DNA of 64,000 nt from Methanococcoides sp052057775 (GCF_052057775.1 NZ_CP195121.1:1116001-1180000); one strand, 5' to 3'. Shown: positions 1 through 9,379, counted from the first letter of the stretch. The notes: a model not told the origin generated them from the sequence alone. Numbers and translations: made by a program.

Positions 1-4
1 ATAT

Positions 5-433
5 ATGCCAAATGGAAAATATGCAGCTCACAGACTTCAACAGGTCCGCAAGGATGCCAGGTGGAAAGACACCGGCTACAGCAGGCGTACCTTAGGTCTG
101 GATGTTAAAGCAGACCCTCTTGGTGGCGCACCACAGGGTCGTGGAATCGTACTTGAAAAAGTAGGTGTTGAAGCAAAACAGCCAAACTCTGCTATCAGGA
201 AATGTGTAAGGATCCAGCTGATCAAGAATGGTCGTCAGGCAACAGCTTTCTGCCCAGGTGACGGTGCTATCAACTTCATCGATGAGCACGACGAAGTGAC
301 CGTAGAAAGGATCGGTGGCCGTATGGGTGGTGCAATGGGTGATATTCCCGGAGTACGCTTCAAGGTCATTGCAGTCAACAACGTCAGCCTGAGAGAAATG
401 GTCATTGGAAGAAAGGAAAAACCAAGGAGATAA
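5..433 (+). CDS. rps12: Small ribosomal subunit protein uS12
   Basis: Ribosomal protein of the 30S decoding centre, where it helps monitor codon-anticodon pairing. The 142-residue length is that of the archaeal/eukaryotic form, longer than bacterial S12. The conserved QPNSAIRKC block is at residues 59-67, and the C-terminal half (VERIGGRMGG, DIPGVRFKV, NNVSLREMV) is typical. It opens the visible part of the str operon and is followed after 4 bases by uS7. The start lies only 5 bases into the window, so its promoter and upstream partners (usually RNA polymerase subunits, L30e and NusA) are outside. Identification is secure. Confidence 0.97.
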   Translation: MPNGKYAAHRLQQVRKDARWKDTGYSRRTLGLDVKADPLGGAPQGRGIVLEKVGVEAKQPNSAIRKCVRIQLIKNGRQATAFCPGDGAINFIDEHDEVTVERIGGRMGGAMGDIPGVRFKVIAVNNVSLREMVIGRKEKPRR

Positions 434-437
434 TTCC

Positions 438-998
438 ATGTACAAGTTATTCGGAAAATGGGATCTTTCAGAGGTAGAGGTTACTGATGCTGGTATCAAG
501 AGATATGTAAATCTTGATCCTGTTATCATTCCACACACGTCAGGCAAACACGCAAGACAGCAGTTCAACAAATCCGATCTTTGCATTGTTGAGCGTCTCG
601 TTAACAACGTGATGCGCAATGAGCAGAACACCGGTAAGAAACAGCTTGCTATGCGTATTGTGGACGATGCATTTGATGTTATCAACAAGAGGACCCAGAA
701 GAACCCTGTTCAGGTACTTGTGGAGGCCATTGCCAACGCAGGTCCAAGGGAAGAGGTCGTAAGGCTCAAATACGGTGGTATCTCCGTACCAAAAGCAGTA
801 GATACCGCACCACAGAGGCGTGTCGACATCGCACTGAGATACATCACAATGGGTGCAAACCAGGCATCATTCAAGTCAAAGCGCTCCGCTTCCGACTGCC
901 TTGCATCTGAGCTTATCGCAGCTTCAAACCGTGATGCAAAGTGCTTCTCCATCAACAGAAAGGATGGTAAGGAAAGGGTCGCAAAGGCAGCACGTTAA
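438..998 (+). CDS. rps7: Small ribosomal subunit protein uS7
   Basis: Primary 16S rRNA-binding protein that organises the head of the 30S subunit. I start it at ATG 438 (MYKLFGKW), 186 residues, because an AAGGAG ribosome-binding site at 423-428 is well placed and the family begins this way. An in-frame upstream ATG at 405 would add 11 residues and run into the end of uS12. Core family motifs are visible: RQQFNKSDLCIVERLVNNVM, NPVQVLVEAIANAGPREE, PKAVDTAPQRRVD and the C-terminal KDGKERVAKAAR. It lies between uS12 and EF-2 in the classic str order. Confidence 0.96.
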   Translation: MYKLFGKWDLSEVEVTDAGIKRYVNLDPVIIPHTSGKHARQQFNKSDLCIVERLVNNVMRNEQNTGKKQLAMRIVDDAFDVINKRTQKNPVQVLVEAIANAGPREEVVRLKYGGISVPKAVDTAPQRRVDIALRYITMGANQASFKSKRSASDCLASELIAASNRDAKCFSINRKDGKERVAKAAR

Positions 999-1043
999 TC
1001 GTGTTGTTCTTTATTTTTTACAGATTCAATCGTAGGTTTTATT

Positions 1044-3236
1044 ATGGGACGAAGGAAAAAAATGGTTGAGCGTGTAACAGCGCTGATGAGTAATCCGGTA
1101 ATGATCAGGAACATCGGCATTGTCGCTCACATCGATCACGGAAAAACAACTCTTTCAGATAACCTTCTTGCAGGCGCAGGAATGATCTCCAAGGATCTTG
1201 CAGGTCGCCAGCTTTTCATGGACTCTGATGAAGAGGAACAGGCGAGGGGTATCACCATCGACTCCGCGAACGTTTCAATGGTTCACGAGTACGAGGACGA
1301 AGAGTATCTTATCAACCTTATCGACACACCGGGTCACGTTGACTTTGGTGGTGACGTTACACGTGCAATGCGTGCTGTAGATGGTGCTGTAGTAGTTATT
1401 GATGCTGTAGAAGGTACCATGCCTCAGACCGAGACCGTTCTGAGACAGGCACTGAAAGAGCACGTCAAACCAGTACTTTTCATTAACAAGGTCGACCGTC
1501 TTATCAATGAGTTGCAGGTCGATGCACAGGAGATGCAGATCAGGCTCGGTAAGCTCATTGACCACGTCAACAAGCTTATCAAAGGCATGAACGAAGAGCG
1601 CTACAATGCAGGCTGGAAGGTCAATGCAGCAGAAGGTACAGTAGCATTCGGTTCAGCTCTTTATAACTGGGCTATCAGTGTTCCTATGATGCAGAAGACC
1701 GGTGTCAGCTTTGGTGAGGTATATGACTACTGCCGTGCTGAAGATATGAAAGCACTGGCAGAGAAATGCCCACTCCACGAAGCAGTCAACGATATGGTCA
1801 TCAGGTTCCTTCCAAGTCCTATCGATGCTCAGGAAGACAGGGTCGGTGTCATCTGGCACGGCGATCTTACTGAAGGTATCGGTAAGGAGATGGCTGACGC
1901 TAACGCAAAGGGAGACCTTGCATTCATGGTAACTGACATTTCCATGGACCCACACGCAGGAGAAGTCGCAACAGGAAGGCTTTTCAGCGGTTCACTTACA
2001 CGTGGTATGGAAGTTTACGTGTCAGGTGCAGCAAAGAAGAACAGGATCCAGCAGGTCGGTGTGTTCATGGGCCCTGAGAGGCTTGAAGTGGACGAGATCC
2101 CTGCAGGTAACATTGCTGCAGTTACTGGTCTTAAAGATGCTATTGTCGGTTCAACCGTCACAACCCTTGAAGGCATGGACCCATTCGAGAGCATCAGGCA
2201 CGCAAGCGAACCTGTGGTCACTGTGGCTGTTGAAGCAAAGCACATGAAGGACCTTCCAAAGCTCGTTGAGGTTCTCCGCCAGGTCGCAAAGGAAGACCCA
2301 ACACTTAAGATCACACTTGACGAAGAGACCGGTGAACACCTTATGGCCGGTATGGGTGAACTTCACCTTGAGGTCATTGCTCACAGAATCGAGCGTGACA
2401 AGGGTGTAGAGATAACAACAACACCACCTATTGTGGTATACCGTGAGACCATCACAGGTACAGCAGGTCCTGTAGAAGGTAAATCCCCTAACAGGCACAA
2501 CAGATTCTATGTTGTTGTCGAGCCACTCGAGGCAGAAGTACGTGAGCTCATCCGTAGTGGTGAGATCTCCATGAGAATGCCTGAACTTGAGAGAAGGGAG
2601 AAGCTCATTGAAGCAGGTATGGACAAGGATGAGGCGAAGAACATTGTCGATATCTTTGAGAGCAATGCCTACTTCGACATGACCAAGGGTATCCAGCACC
2701 TGAACGAGACAATGGAGCTTGTCCTTGAAGGATTCGTAGAGGTCATGAAAGGCGGTCCACTTTCAAAGGAACCATGCATGGGTGTAAAGGTCAAGCTCAT
2801 GGACGCAAAGCTCCACGAGGATGCTGTCCACAGAGGTCCTGCACAGGTCATTCCTGCATCCAGGCAGGCAATCCAGGCAGCAATGCTCATGGCAAACGAC
2901 ACACTCTTCGAGCCATACCAGAAGGTATTCATCCAGACCCCGCAGGAGCAGATGGGTGGAGCTACAAAGGAGATCCAGGGACGTCGTGGTATTATCATCA
3001 ACATGACATCCGAGGGTGACACAACCATCATCGAGTCCAAGGCACCAGTATCCGAGCTCTTTGGATTTGCAGGTGACATCAGGTCCGCAACAGAGGGCCG
3101 TGCAATGTGGAGCACAGAGTTCGCAGGATTTGAACCACTTCCAACCAACATGATCAGCGAAGTAGTTTCAGGTATCCGTGATCGCAAGGGACTCAAGAAA
3201 GAGCTTCCACAGGCACAGGACTTCCTTAGCATGTAA
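1044..3236 (+). CDS. fusA: Translation elongation factor 2 (EF-2)
   Basis: GTPase that moves tRNA and mRNA through the ribosome after peptide-bond formation. The 730 residues match archaeal EF-2. The P-loop AHIDHGKTT is at residues 28-36, followed by the G3 element DTPGHVDF and the G4 element NKVD. Domain IV carries VHRGPAQVIP, whose His596 is the position modified to diphthamide in archaeal and eukaryotic EF-2. It follows uS7 after about 45 bases in the str operon. The codon choice is strongly biased, as expected for a highly expressed gene. A second in-frame ATG six codons in is possible, but the longer form fits archaeal relatives. Confidence 0.97.
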   Translation: MGRRKKMVERVTALMSNPVMIRNIGIVAHIDHGKTTLSDNLLAGAGMISKDLAGRQLFMDSDEEEQARGITIDSANVSMVHEYEDEEYLINLIDTPGHVDFGGDVTRAMRAVDGAVVVIDAVEGTMPQTETVLRQALKEHVKPVLFINKVDRLINELQVDAQEMQIRLGKLIDHVNKLIKGMNEERYNAGWKVNAAEGTVAFGSALYNWAISVPMMQKTGVSFGEVYDYCRAEDMKALAEKCPLHEAVNDMVIRFLPSPIDAQEDRVGVIWHGDLTEGIGKEMADANAKGDLAFMVTDISMDPHAGEVATGRLFSGSLTRGMEVYVSGAAKKNRIQQVGVFMGPERLEVDEIPAGNIAAVTGLKDAIVGSTVTTLEGMDPFESIRHASEPVVTVAVEAKHMKDLPKLVEVLRQVAKEDPTLKITLDEETGEHLMAGMGELHLEVIAHRIERDKGVEITTTPPIVVYRETITGTAGPVEGKSPNRHNRFYVVVEPLEAEVRELIRSGEISMRMPELERREKLIEAGMDKDEAKNIVDIFESNAYFDMTKGIQHLNETMELVLEGFVEVMKGGPLSKEPCMGVKVKLMDAKLHEDAVHRGPAQVIPASRQAIQAAMLMANDTLFEPYQKVFIQTPQEQMGGATKEIQGRRGIIINMTSEGDTTIIESKAPVSELFGFAGDIRSATEGRAMWSTEFAGFEPLPTNMISEVVSGIRDRKGLKKELPQAQDFLSM

Positions 3237-3284
3237 GATGGATATTTCATCCATCTTTTTGACATGAATTAACCTATCCTCTGG

Positions 3285-3300
3285 AAAGGTTTAAAAGTAG
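3285..3300 (+). promoter_or_regulatory. Likely TATA box for the EF-1A gene
   Basis: The AT-rich stretch GGTTTAAAAGTA sits about 70 bases before the EF-1A start, in the 129-base gap between EF-2 and EF-1A, the widest gap in this operon. It resembles an archaeal TATA element and suggests an internal promoter for tuf-rps10. A separate AAAGGAG ribosome-binding site lies just before the start codon. This is inferred from sequence pattern only. Confidence 0.4.
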
Positions 3301-3365
3301 GAACAACAATTTAGGTCAAAATTATAGATATTACATCTAACAATCAAAGTAAAGGAGAATATATT

Positions 3366-4631
3366 ATGGCTGAGAAACCACATATAAACTTAGCAGTTAT
3401 TGGTCACGTTGACCACGGCAAGTCAACCTTTGTCGGAAGATTGATGTTCGAGACAGGTGCAGTACCTGCTCACCTTATCGAGAAATACAAGGCAGAAGCA
3501 AAAGAGAAAGGTAAGGAATCCTTCGCTTTTGCATGGGTAATGGACTCACTCAAGGAAGAGCGTGAGAGAGGAGTTACCATCGATATCTCCCACAAGAGAT
3601 TCGATACAGACAAGTTCTACTTCACAGTCGTGGACTGTCCAGGTCACCGTGACTTCGTAAAGAACATGATCACCGGTGCTTCCCAGGCAGATGCAGCTGT
3701 TCTTGTCGTAGCAGCACCTGATGGTGTAATGGCTCAGACAAAGGAGCACGTGTTCCTTTCAAGGACCCTCGGTATCAACCAGCTCATTGTTGCTGTGAAC
3801 AAGATGGACGCAGCTGAGTACAGCGAGGACAGGTACAACGAAGTTAAGAAAGAGGTCAGCCAGCTTCTCGGTATGGTCGGATTCAAGGCAGACGAGGTTC
3901 CATTCGTCCCAACATCCGCATTCGAGGGTGACAACATCACAAAGTCAAGCGAGCACACCCCATGGTACAAGGGTCCATCCCTTCTTGACTGCCTTAACAA
4001 CCTTAAGGAGCCAGAAAAACCAGACTCCCTCCCACTCCGTATCCCAGTACAGGATGCATACACCATCTCCGGTATCGGTACCGTACCAGTAGGTAGGGTC
4101 GAGACCGGTGTCATGAAGAAGGGCCAGAAGGTCACATTCATGCCAAGCGGTGCAACCGGTGAGGTAAAGTCAATTGAGATGCACCACGAGGAAGTTCCTG
4201 AAGCAGTACCTGGTGACAACATCGGTTGGAACGTAAGAGGTATCGGAAAGAACGATGTCAGGAGAGGTGACGTATGTGGTCCTGCAGACAAGCCACCATC
4301 GGTAGCTGAGGAGTTCACCGGACAGATCGTTGTCCTTCAGCACCCATCCGCTATCACAGTCGGATACACACCTGTATTCCACTGCCACACCACCCAGACT
4401 GCATGTACTCTCATGTCCATTGACAAGAAGCTCGATCCAAAGACCGGTCAGGTCAAGGAAGAGAACCCAACCTTCATCAAGGCTGGAGATGCAGCAATCG
4501 TTACAATCAGACCAACCAGGCCAATGTGCATTGAGCCTGTAAAAGAGATTCCACAGCTCGGCAGATTCGCTATCCGTGATATGGGTATGACAATCGCTGC
4601 CGGCATGTGCATGAGTGTTAAACAGAAATAA
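3366..4631 (+). CDS. tuf: Translation elongation factor 1-alpha (EF-1A)
   Basis: GTPase that delivers aminoacyl-tRNA to the ribosomal A site. It is 421 residues, the archaeal EF-1A length. GTPase motifs are all present: GHVDHGKST at residues 13-21, DCPGHRDF, and NKMD. The archaeal insert FAWVMDSLKEERERGVTID is visible, followed by beta-barrel domains 2 and 3 (GRVETGVMKKGQ, RRGDVCGP, GRFAIRDMGMTIAAG). A good AAAGGAG ribosome-binding site precedes ATG 3366. It is followed after 32 bases by uS10, completing the str cluster. Confidence 0.97.
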   Translation: MAEKPHINLAVIGHVDHGKSTFVGRLMFETGAVPAHLIEKYKAEAKEKGKESFAFAWVMDSLKEERERGVTIDISHKRFDTDKFYFTVVDCPGHRDFVKNMITGASQADAAVLVVAAPDGVMAQTKEHVFLSRTLGINQLIVAVNKMDAAEYSEDRYNEVKKEVSQLLGMVGFKADEVPFVPTSAFEGDNITKSSEHTPWYKGPSLLDCLNNLKEPEKPDSLPLRIPVQDAYTISGIGTVPVGRVETGVMKKGQKVTFMPSGATGEVKSIEMHHEEVPEAVPGDNIGWNVRGIGKNDVRRGDVCGPADKPPSVAEEFTGQIVVLQHPSAITVGYTPVFHCHTTQTACTLMSIDKKLDPKTGQVKEENPTFIKAGDAAIVTIRPTRPMCIEPVKEIPQLGRFAIRDMGMTIAAGMCMSVKQK

Positions 4632-4663
4632 CACTCTTCTCTTTCTTTTTAGAGGAGATGAAC

Positions 4664-4975
4664 ATGGCACAGAAAGCAAGAATACGATTATCAGGAACAA
4701 GTCCTGTGAATCTGGATGGTGTTTGTGATCAGGTAAAAGCTATCGCAAACCGCACTGGAGTAAGCATATCCGGTCCAGTACCACTGCCAACAAAGAAGCT
4801 GGTAGTTCCTGTAAGGAAGAGCCCTAGCGGCGACGGTACAGCATCATGGGACCACTGGGAGATGCGTGTCCACAAAAGACTTATTGACATCGCAGCTGAT
4901 GAGCGTGCATTAAGGCAGCTCATGAGGATTCAGGTTCCAAAAGACATCAACATCGAGATCGTACTTCAGAATTGA
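4664..4975 (+). CDS. rps10: Small ribosomal subunit protein uS10
   Basis: 30S head protein; in archaea its gene closes the str operon behind EF-1A. I start at the second of two close ATGs (MAQKARIRL, 103 residues), because the GGAG at 4654-4657 directly abuts the first ATG (4658) but is six bases from 4664. Family motifs: KARIRLSGTSPVNLDGVC, GPVPLPTKKLVVPVRKSP, WEMRVHKRLIDI. A strong hairpin terminator follows. Confidence 0.95.
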   Translation: MAQKARIRLSGTSPVNLDGVCDQVKAIANRTGVSISGPVPLPTKKLVVPVRKSPSGDGTASWDHWEMRVHKRLIDIAADERALRQLMRIQVPKDINIEIVLQN

Positions 4976-5009
4976 GTACATCGATTTTGGTCAAAACAAC
5001 CTGAAACAA

Positions 5010-5031
5010 GTTACAGATTTTTATCTGTAAC
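5010..5031 (+). terminator. Hairpin terminator of the str operon
   Basis: Perfect 9-bp inverted repeat, GTTACAGAT and ATCTGTAAC, around a TTTT loop, 35 bases after the uS10 stop. Pyrimidine-rich DNA with several T runs follows (5032-5065). Position and shape fit transcription termination of the ribosomal operon. Confidence 0.7.
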
Positions 5032-5164
5032 ATCTCTCCTCCCTATTTCTAATTTATTTTTCCAAAATCTTTTTCTTTAACCAAGACTATTCCTATCGTT
5101 TATTTTTATCATTTGTAGAAAACGTTTATATTATCACGTATCTATCTCAGTTTGAGGTTTAATC

Positions 5165-5365
5165 ATGAGTGAAGATACATTAACTGAAACCGAAACAGCA
5201 GTACTGAATGCTCTGGAAAGCTCTGAAAAATCCTTAAGGCCGGGCGACATTGCAGAATCAACAGATATCGAAAGTAAGATCGTGAGCAAAGCAATCGCAT
5301 CCCTGAAGAAAAAAGGTCTTATATACTCACCTAAAAGGTGCTATTACGACGTTTCAAAGGAATGA
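5165..5365 (+). CDS. Small winged-helix DNA-binding protein
   Basis: A 66-residue protein that is almost entirely one winged helix-turn-helix of MarR type. Helix 1 is TETETAVLNALESS; the HTH is LRPGDIAESTDIESKIVSKAIASLKKKGLI; the wing is YSPKRCYYDV. Methanogens have several such one-domain regulators. Nothing in the sequence identifies its target. It stands alone after the ribosomal operon, with a TATA-like TTATATTATC about 35 bases before the start, and converges on the histidine kinase. A short AAGGA/TCCTT hairpin with a T run overlaps its stop codon. Confidence 0.75.
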   Translation: MSEDTLTETETAVLNALESSEKSLRPGDIAESTDIESKIVSKAIASLKKKGLIYSPKRCYYDVSKE

Positions 5366-5376
5366 TCCTTCCTTTT
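5357..5376 (+). terminator. Terminator after the small winged-helix gene
   Basis: AAGGA-ATGA-TCCTT hairpin (5357-5370) overlapping the stop codon, followed by CC and six T residues. It lies between convergent genes and would end the small wHTH transcript. Confidence 0.5.
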
Positions 5377-5396
5377 TTATTTTCTTTTACTATTAC

Positions 5397-7007
5397 TTAT
5401 TCTTTGATTTCGGGCTCTATTGGTATTGTTAAAGTAAAGGTGCTGCCTTTGTTCAGCTCACTGCTGACTTTAAGTGATCCTCCATGTAACTCGGAGTGCT
5501 TTTTAGCGAGGCAGAGTCCGAGTCCCATTCCTCCATGAACTCTTGTTGAGGATGAATCTACCTGGGTAAATGGGTTGAAAAGATTATCCATGTTCTCTTC
5601 AGAGATGCCTATTCCCCTGTCCTTTATCCTGAAAATTATGTCCCTGTCGGTGCTACGAACTTCAACTGCAATGGGGCAACCCTTTTCTGAGAACTTACTG
5701 GCATTTCCTATGAGGTGGATGAGAGTCTTTTCCAGCTTATCAAGATCAGCAATGATACATTTTATATCCGTGTTGATGTTTACTGTAAGTTCCTGATCTC
5801 TGTCCCTGATGATCGGTGTGAAATACTCCCTGATACCTTCCATAAATTCGTTTAATTCAATGGTAGTATATTCAAGTTCAAATACTTCTGATTCGATCTT
5901 TGAGACTTCCAGCATTAAATTAAAGACGTCAAGAAGACGCTTTCCGCTGGAATATATATTTGACAGGTATCTTTCCTGCCTTTCATTGATATCCCCAAAC
6001 TTCTTTTCAAGGAGGATCTCTGAAAAACCTATAACTGCATTGAGCGGGGTTCGCAGTTCATGGCTCACGTTCGCAATAAATGTGCTCTTTGCCTGATTGG
6101 CGGTCTCAGCCTCAAGTTTTGCATGAAACAGGGCTTTTTCAGCGGCTTTCTTTTCAGTCACATCTATTCCCGAGGCAAGTAACCCGCTGGCGGCTCCATT
6201 GCTGTCGTAGAGGATTGAGTTATGCCAGGATATTATCCTTTCCTGACCTGATCTTGTGATGATCGGATTTTCGTGATACTCATTATTGTTGGTTTCAGTT
6301 GAAATGATCTGGTTGAATATCTTCTTTAGGGCTTCAGCTATATTTCCTGGTATGAAAAGGTCGAACCAGTTCTTTCCAATGATCTCTTTTTCAGAATAAC
6401 CAAGGACTTCCCCTGCTTTTTTATTTAAGAGTGTGATGTTCTGGTTCCTGTCAAGAGCAACAAACATAACATTCGATACGTTCAGGTAATGCTGAGCCTT
6501 TTCCTTTTCCCTCATCAGATCACACTCGATCTTCTTGAGTTGATCGATATTCACCATTATACCATTGAGACCGGTAATCTCTCCGTCTTTGAGGATAACC
6601 TTTGAAGATGTGTGTACATGTGTTATCTTTCCGGACTTCGAAATAACCCTGAACATGTATGGTTTATGCTCCCCTTTAATTGTCTTATCCATATCCTCAA
6701 GAAGACCGGGAAGGTCATCAGGATAGATGTATCTTGTAAATGGGGTGCCTATGACCTCATGTGGTAAATAACCTGTAAAATGTTCGATAGCAGGGCTAAT
6801 GTAGGTGAAATTACCCCTACTGTCTACACTAAAGACAACATCATTCAGGTTCTCAAGATGCAGTTTGTAGAACTCTTCTTTTTCCATGTATCTTTTGTTA
6901 ACAAAAGCTACCTCCTCTTTGAGTTCCCTTATGGTTTGCTCAAGATCTGCTATCCTTTGATAACACTCAGAGTTCCGATCTTCTTTTTCCATTGTCATCT
7001 TTTTCAT
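5397..7007 (-). CDS. PAS-PAS sensor histidine kinase
   Basis: Cytoplasmic two-component sensor kinase of 536 residues. Order: coiled coil at about 15-50, PAS domain 1 at about 50-160 (FSVDSRGNFTYISPAIEHFTGY), PAS domain 2 at about 170-290 (FVALDRNQNITLLNKKAGEVLGYS), HisKA with phospho-acceptor His316 in FIANVSHELRTP, and a complete HATPase domain (N box HLIGNASKFS at 431-440, G1 DRGIGIS at 463-469, G2 GGMGLGL at 492-498). No membrane segment is visible, so the signal is probably intracellular. No response regulator is adjacent. There is no clear ribosome-binding site; ATGs three and five codons downstream are alternatives. Confidence 0.9.
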   Translation of the reverse strand: MKKMTMEKEDRNSECYQRIADLEQTIRELKEEVAFVNKRYMEKEEFYKLHLENLNDVVFSVDSRGNFTYISPAIEHFTGYLPHEVIGTPFTRYIYPDDLPGLLEDMDKTIKGEHKPYMFRVISKSGKITHVHTSSKVILKDGEITGLNGIMVNIDQLKKIECDLMREKEKAQHYLNVSNVMFVALDRNQNITLLNKKAGEVLGYSEKEIIGKNWFDLFIPGNIAEALKKIFNQIISTETNNNEYHENPIITRSGQERIISWHNSILYDSNGAASGLLASGIDVTEKKAAEKALFHAKLEAETANQAKSTFIANVSHELRTPLNAVIGFSEILLEKKFGDINERQERYLSNIYSSGKRLLDVFNLMLEVSKIESEVFELEYTTIELNEFMEGIREYFTPIIRDRDQELTVNINTDIKCIIADLDKLEKTLIHLIGNASKFSEKGCPIAVEVRSTDRDIIFRIKDRGIGISEENMDNLFNPFTQVDSSSTRVHGGMGLGLCLAKKHSELHGGSLKVSSELNKGSTFTLTIPIEPEIKE

Positions 7008-7308
7008 GAATGGGGCTCGTTTTTACAAATCTTGTCCGTAGATAATTTCATTATATACATGGTGTAATGTATTAAATTGAATATTAATATGTTTTGAAAA
7101 ATAATATTATATCAATGATCTACTATATTTCATTGAATTATAATATACCAACGAACTAATGTCATGATCATATTTTATAAAAATGTCTTTTCATGACCAT
7201 ACGACTATCTTATAGCTCATGTTCCAAAACAGTAATATAATAACCGGTTTATCCTACAACAAGTCATCATTTTAATAACCTGTTAAGGGTTTCACAATGA
7301 TGTATAAT
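7008..7308. other. AT-rich spacer, promoters only
   Basis: About 300 bases of very AT-rich DNA between the histidine kinase and tRNA-Arg. It holds several TATA-like runs (for example ATAATATAATAACC near 7228-7245) that could serve either neighbour. I see no ORF with family resemblance and no convincing structured RNA. Confidence 0.5.
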
Positions 7309-7380
7309 GGGCCTGTAGTGTAGTGGATATCACTTTAGCCTCCGGAGCTTAGAACCCGGGTTCGATCCCCGGCAGGCCCG
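7309..7380 (+). tRNA. tRNA-Arg (anticodon CCG)
   Basis: Cloverleaf of 72 nt. The acceptor stem GGGCCTG (7309-7315) pairs with CAGGCCC (7373-7379), with discriminator G at 7380. The T arm is CCGGG-TTCGATC-CCCGG (7356-7372). The anticodon loop is CTCCGGA (7340-7346), giving anticodon CCG at 7342-7344, which reads CGG arginine codons. The D loop contains AGTGG. The anticodon stem has one T-T mismatch (7336/7350). CCA is not encoded and no intron is seen. Confidence 0.93.
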
Positions 7381-7419
7381 TTCTATTGTTAATCTGTCCA
7401 GACAATACTGTTATTTTTA

Positions 7420-7833
7420 TCACTTTTGCAGACCGTATATCTTCTCAAGATAGCTTTTGATCCTGCAATATACAAAGTTCCTGTATCCGAAATTATCCGG
7501 GATGTCGAAAGTAACAATTCCCTCCACGTGCCAGAATACGTTATTTACAAGACCCCTTTCTTCCATGTCATCGACGAAGAACCTGATCTTACTGAAATCC
7601 TCTGCGATCTGTCTCCAGTCGCCGGCTCTCATTTTGGATGGGTCCTTACTGCACATGACCTCGAATTGCTGGAGTCCGAATGCATATGTCTGGAACCATT
7701 GCCTGTCATCCTTTGACATTCTGATCGTTCCCTGTTTTGCATCCTCTGCCATCTGCTTTAGAAGAAGGTCGATATCCCTGGTAGTAAACTCGTTCTTTTC
7801 AAGCTTATCAAGGAACACATGTAATTTTTCCAT
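7420..7833 (-). CDS. Conserved hypothetical protein, 137 aa
   Basis: I do not recognise a named family. The protein is soluble, mixed-charge and mostly helical at the N terminus (LDKLEKNEFTTRDIDLLLKQMAEDAKQG), with an aromatic C-terminal part (NVFWHVEGIVTFDIPDNFGYRNFVYCRIKSYLEKIYG). There is no signal peptide, membrane segment or metal motif. A purine-rich AGGGGGAA site precedes ATG 7833, which supports a real start. It is monocistronic, facing tRNA-Arg and divergent from purB. Confidence 0.7.
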   Translation of the reverse strand: MEKLHVFLDKLEKNEFTTRDIDLLLKQMAEDAKQGTIRMSKDDRQWFQTYAFGLQQFEVMCSKDPSKMRAGDWRQIAEDFSKIRFFVDDMEERGLVNNVFWHVEGIVTFDIPDNFGYRNFVYCRIKSYLEKIYGLQK

Positions 7834-8029
7834 GATAGTTTCCCCCTATTCTCAATATAATTTATGGTGTTTATCAATAGATAAACATTGCCTTTTTATT
7901 CACTCTTTTAGGTATGTTTTCATGCGAAATGCAATCTCATGCTCAAAGCTTATTTATGGGTTTGTTGTTTATGTACCCCATATAGTTCATTGGTAAATAT
8001 AGTTCCACAATCCAAGGAGACCAAAAGAT

Positions 8030-9370
8030 ATGGCAATCCATCCTATTGAATATCGTTACGGTACCGAAGAAATGAAATATGTCTGGAGTGAGGCAAACCG
8101 TCTTGACAAGCTCCTCAGGACAGAGGCTGCTCTTTCGAAGGCTGAAGCAAAGGTCGGTATAGTTCCTGAAGAAGCTGCAAACGCAATTGAGAGAAGCATA
8201 GGTTCTGTCAATCTGGAAAGGGTCACAGAGATCGAGAATGAGATCCACCATGACATGATGGCCATCGTCCTTGCGATCTCCGAGCAGTGCAGCGAGGATG
8301 CTGCCAAGTGGGTCCACTTTGGTGCAACATCCAACGATATCCTGGACACCGCTACTGCTCTTCAGATGATGGATGCAGTTGCTATCCTTGAGGATAAGGT
8401 ACGCATACTTCTGGACGTATTGCTTACAAAAGCAGAAGAACACAAGAACACTGTCTGTGCAGGAAGGACGCACGGTCAGATCGGTGTGCCAACAACATAC
8501 GGTCTCAGGTTTGCCATCTGGGCAAGTGAGATGTCAAGGCACCTCGAGCGTCTGGGACAGCTTACACCACGTCTCCTTGTAGGACAGATGACCGGGGCTG
8601 TGGGTACACAGGCAGCATTCGGCAAGGATGGCATAGAGATCCAGAAATACACTATGGAATATCTTGGTCTTGGCAGTGTCGATGTCTCGAACCAGATCAT
8701 CCAGCGTGACCGCCATGCAGAGTTCGTCATGTGGATGGCAAACACAGTAACCACCCTTGACAAGATAGCAGTGGAGATCCGCTCCCTTCAGAGAAGCGAG
8801 ATCGCAGAGGTCGAGGAGAGCTTCCGCAAGAAACAGGTAGGTTCTTCCACCATGCCTCACAAGAGGAACCCTATCAAGTCCGAGCAGATCAGCGGTCTGG
8901 CACGTATAGTCCGCTCAATGGTCGAGCCGGAACTTTTGAACAATACTCTCTGGGACGAGCGTGACCTTACAAACTCCTCATGTGAAAGGGTAGTCTTCCC
9001 TGAAAGCTGTGTGCTTACCGACCACCTTCTAAAGCTGGCCATCGGTGTTATCGAGAATCTCAGGTTCTATCCTGAGAACATACGCAAGAACCTTGACCTT
9101 CTCCGTGGCCTTAACATGGGTGAAGCTATCATGATCGAGCTTGCAAAGCGTGGTGTAGGAAGGCAGGAAGCCCACGAGATCGTGAGAAGCTCCGCAATGG
9201 AAGCCCACGAGTCAGGCAAGCACCTCAAGGAAGTCCTTCTGGCAAAGCCAGAGGTCACTCAGTATCTTAGTGAGGAAGAAATCACAGACCTTGTGAATCC
9301 TGACAGGTATATCGGTACCGCTGTGGAACAGGTCGAGAATGTTGTCGCAAAGATCAGAAGCCAGCTCTAA
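8030..9370 (+). CDS. purB: Adenylosuccinate lyase
   Basis: Purine biosynthesis enzyme that splits SAICAR to AICAR and adenylosuccinate to AMP, releasing fumarate in both cases. At 446 residues it has the superfamily signature GSSTMPHKRNP at 271-281, whose serine loop is catalytic, as well as EIENEIHHDMMAIV, HFGATSNDILDTA and CAGRTHGQIGVPTTYG. A TATA-like TTATTTATG lies near 7950. The FmdE-like gene starts 9 bases after the stop, so the two are probably co-transcribed. Confidence 0.95.
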   Translation: MAIHPIEYRYGTEEMKYVWSEANRLDKLLRTEAALSKAEAKVGIVPEEAANAIERSIGSVNLERVTEIENEIHHDMMAIVLAISEQCSEDAAKWVHFGATSNDILDTATALQMMDAVAILEDKVRILLDVLLTKAEEHKNTVCAGRTHGQIGVPTTYGLRFAIWASEMSRHLERLGQLTPRLLVGQMTGAVGTQAAFGKDGIEIQKYTMEYLGLGSVDVSNQIIQRDRHAEFVMWMANTVTTLDKIAVEIRSLQRSEIAEVEESFRKKQVGSSTMPHKRNPIKSEQISGLARIVRSMVEPELLNNTLWDERDLTNSSCERVVFPESCVLTDHLLKLAIGVIENLRFYPENIRKNLDLLRGLNMGEAIMIELAKRGVGRQEAHEIVRSSAMEAHESGKHLKEVLLAKPEVTQYLSEEEITDLVNPDRYIGTAVEQVENVVAKIRSQL

Positions 9371-9379
9371 GGTGTGATC

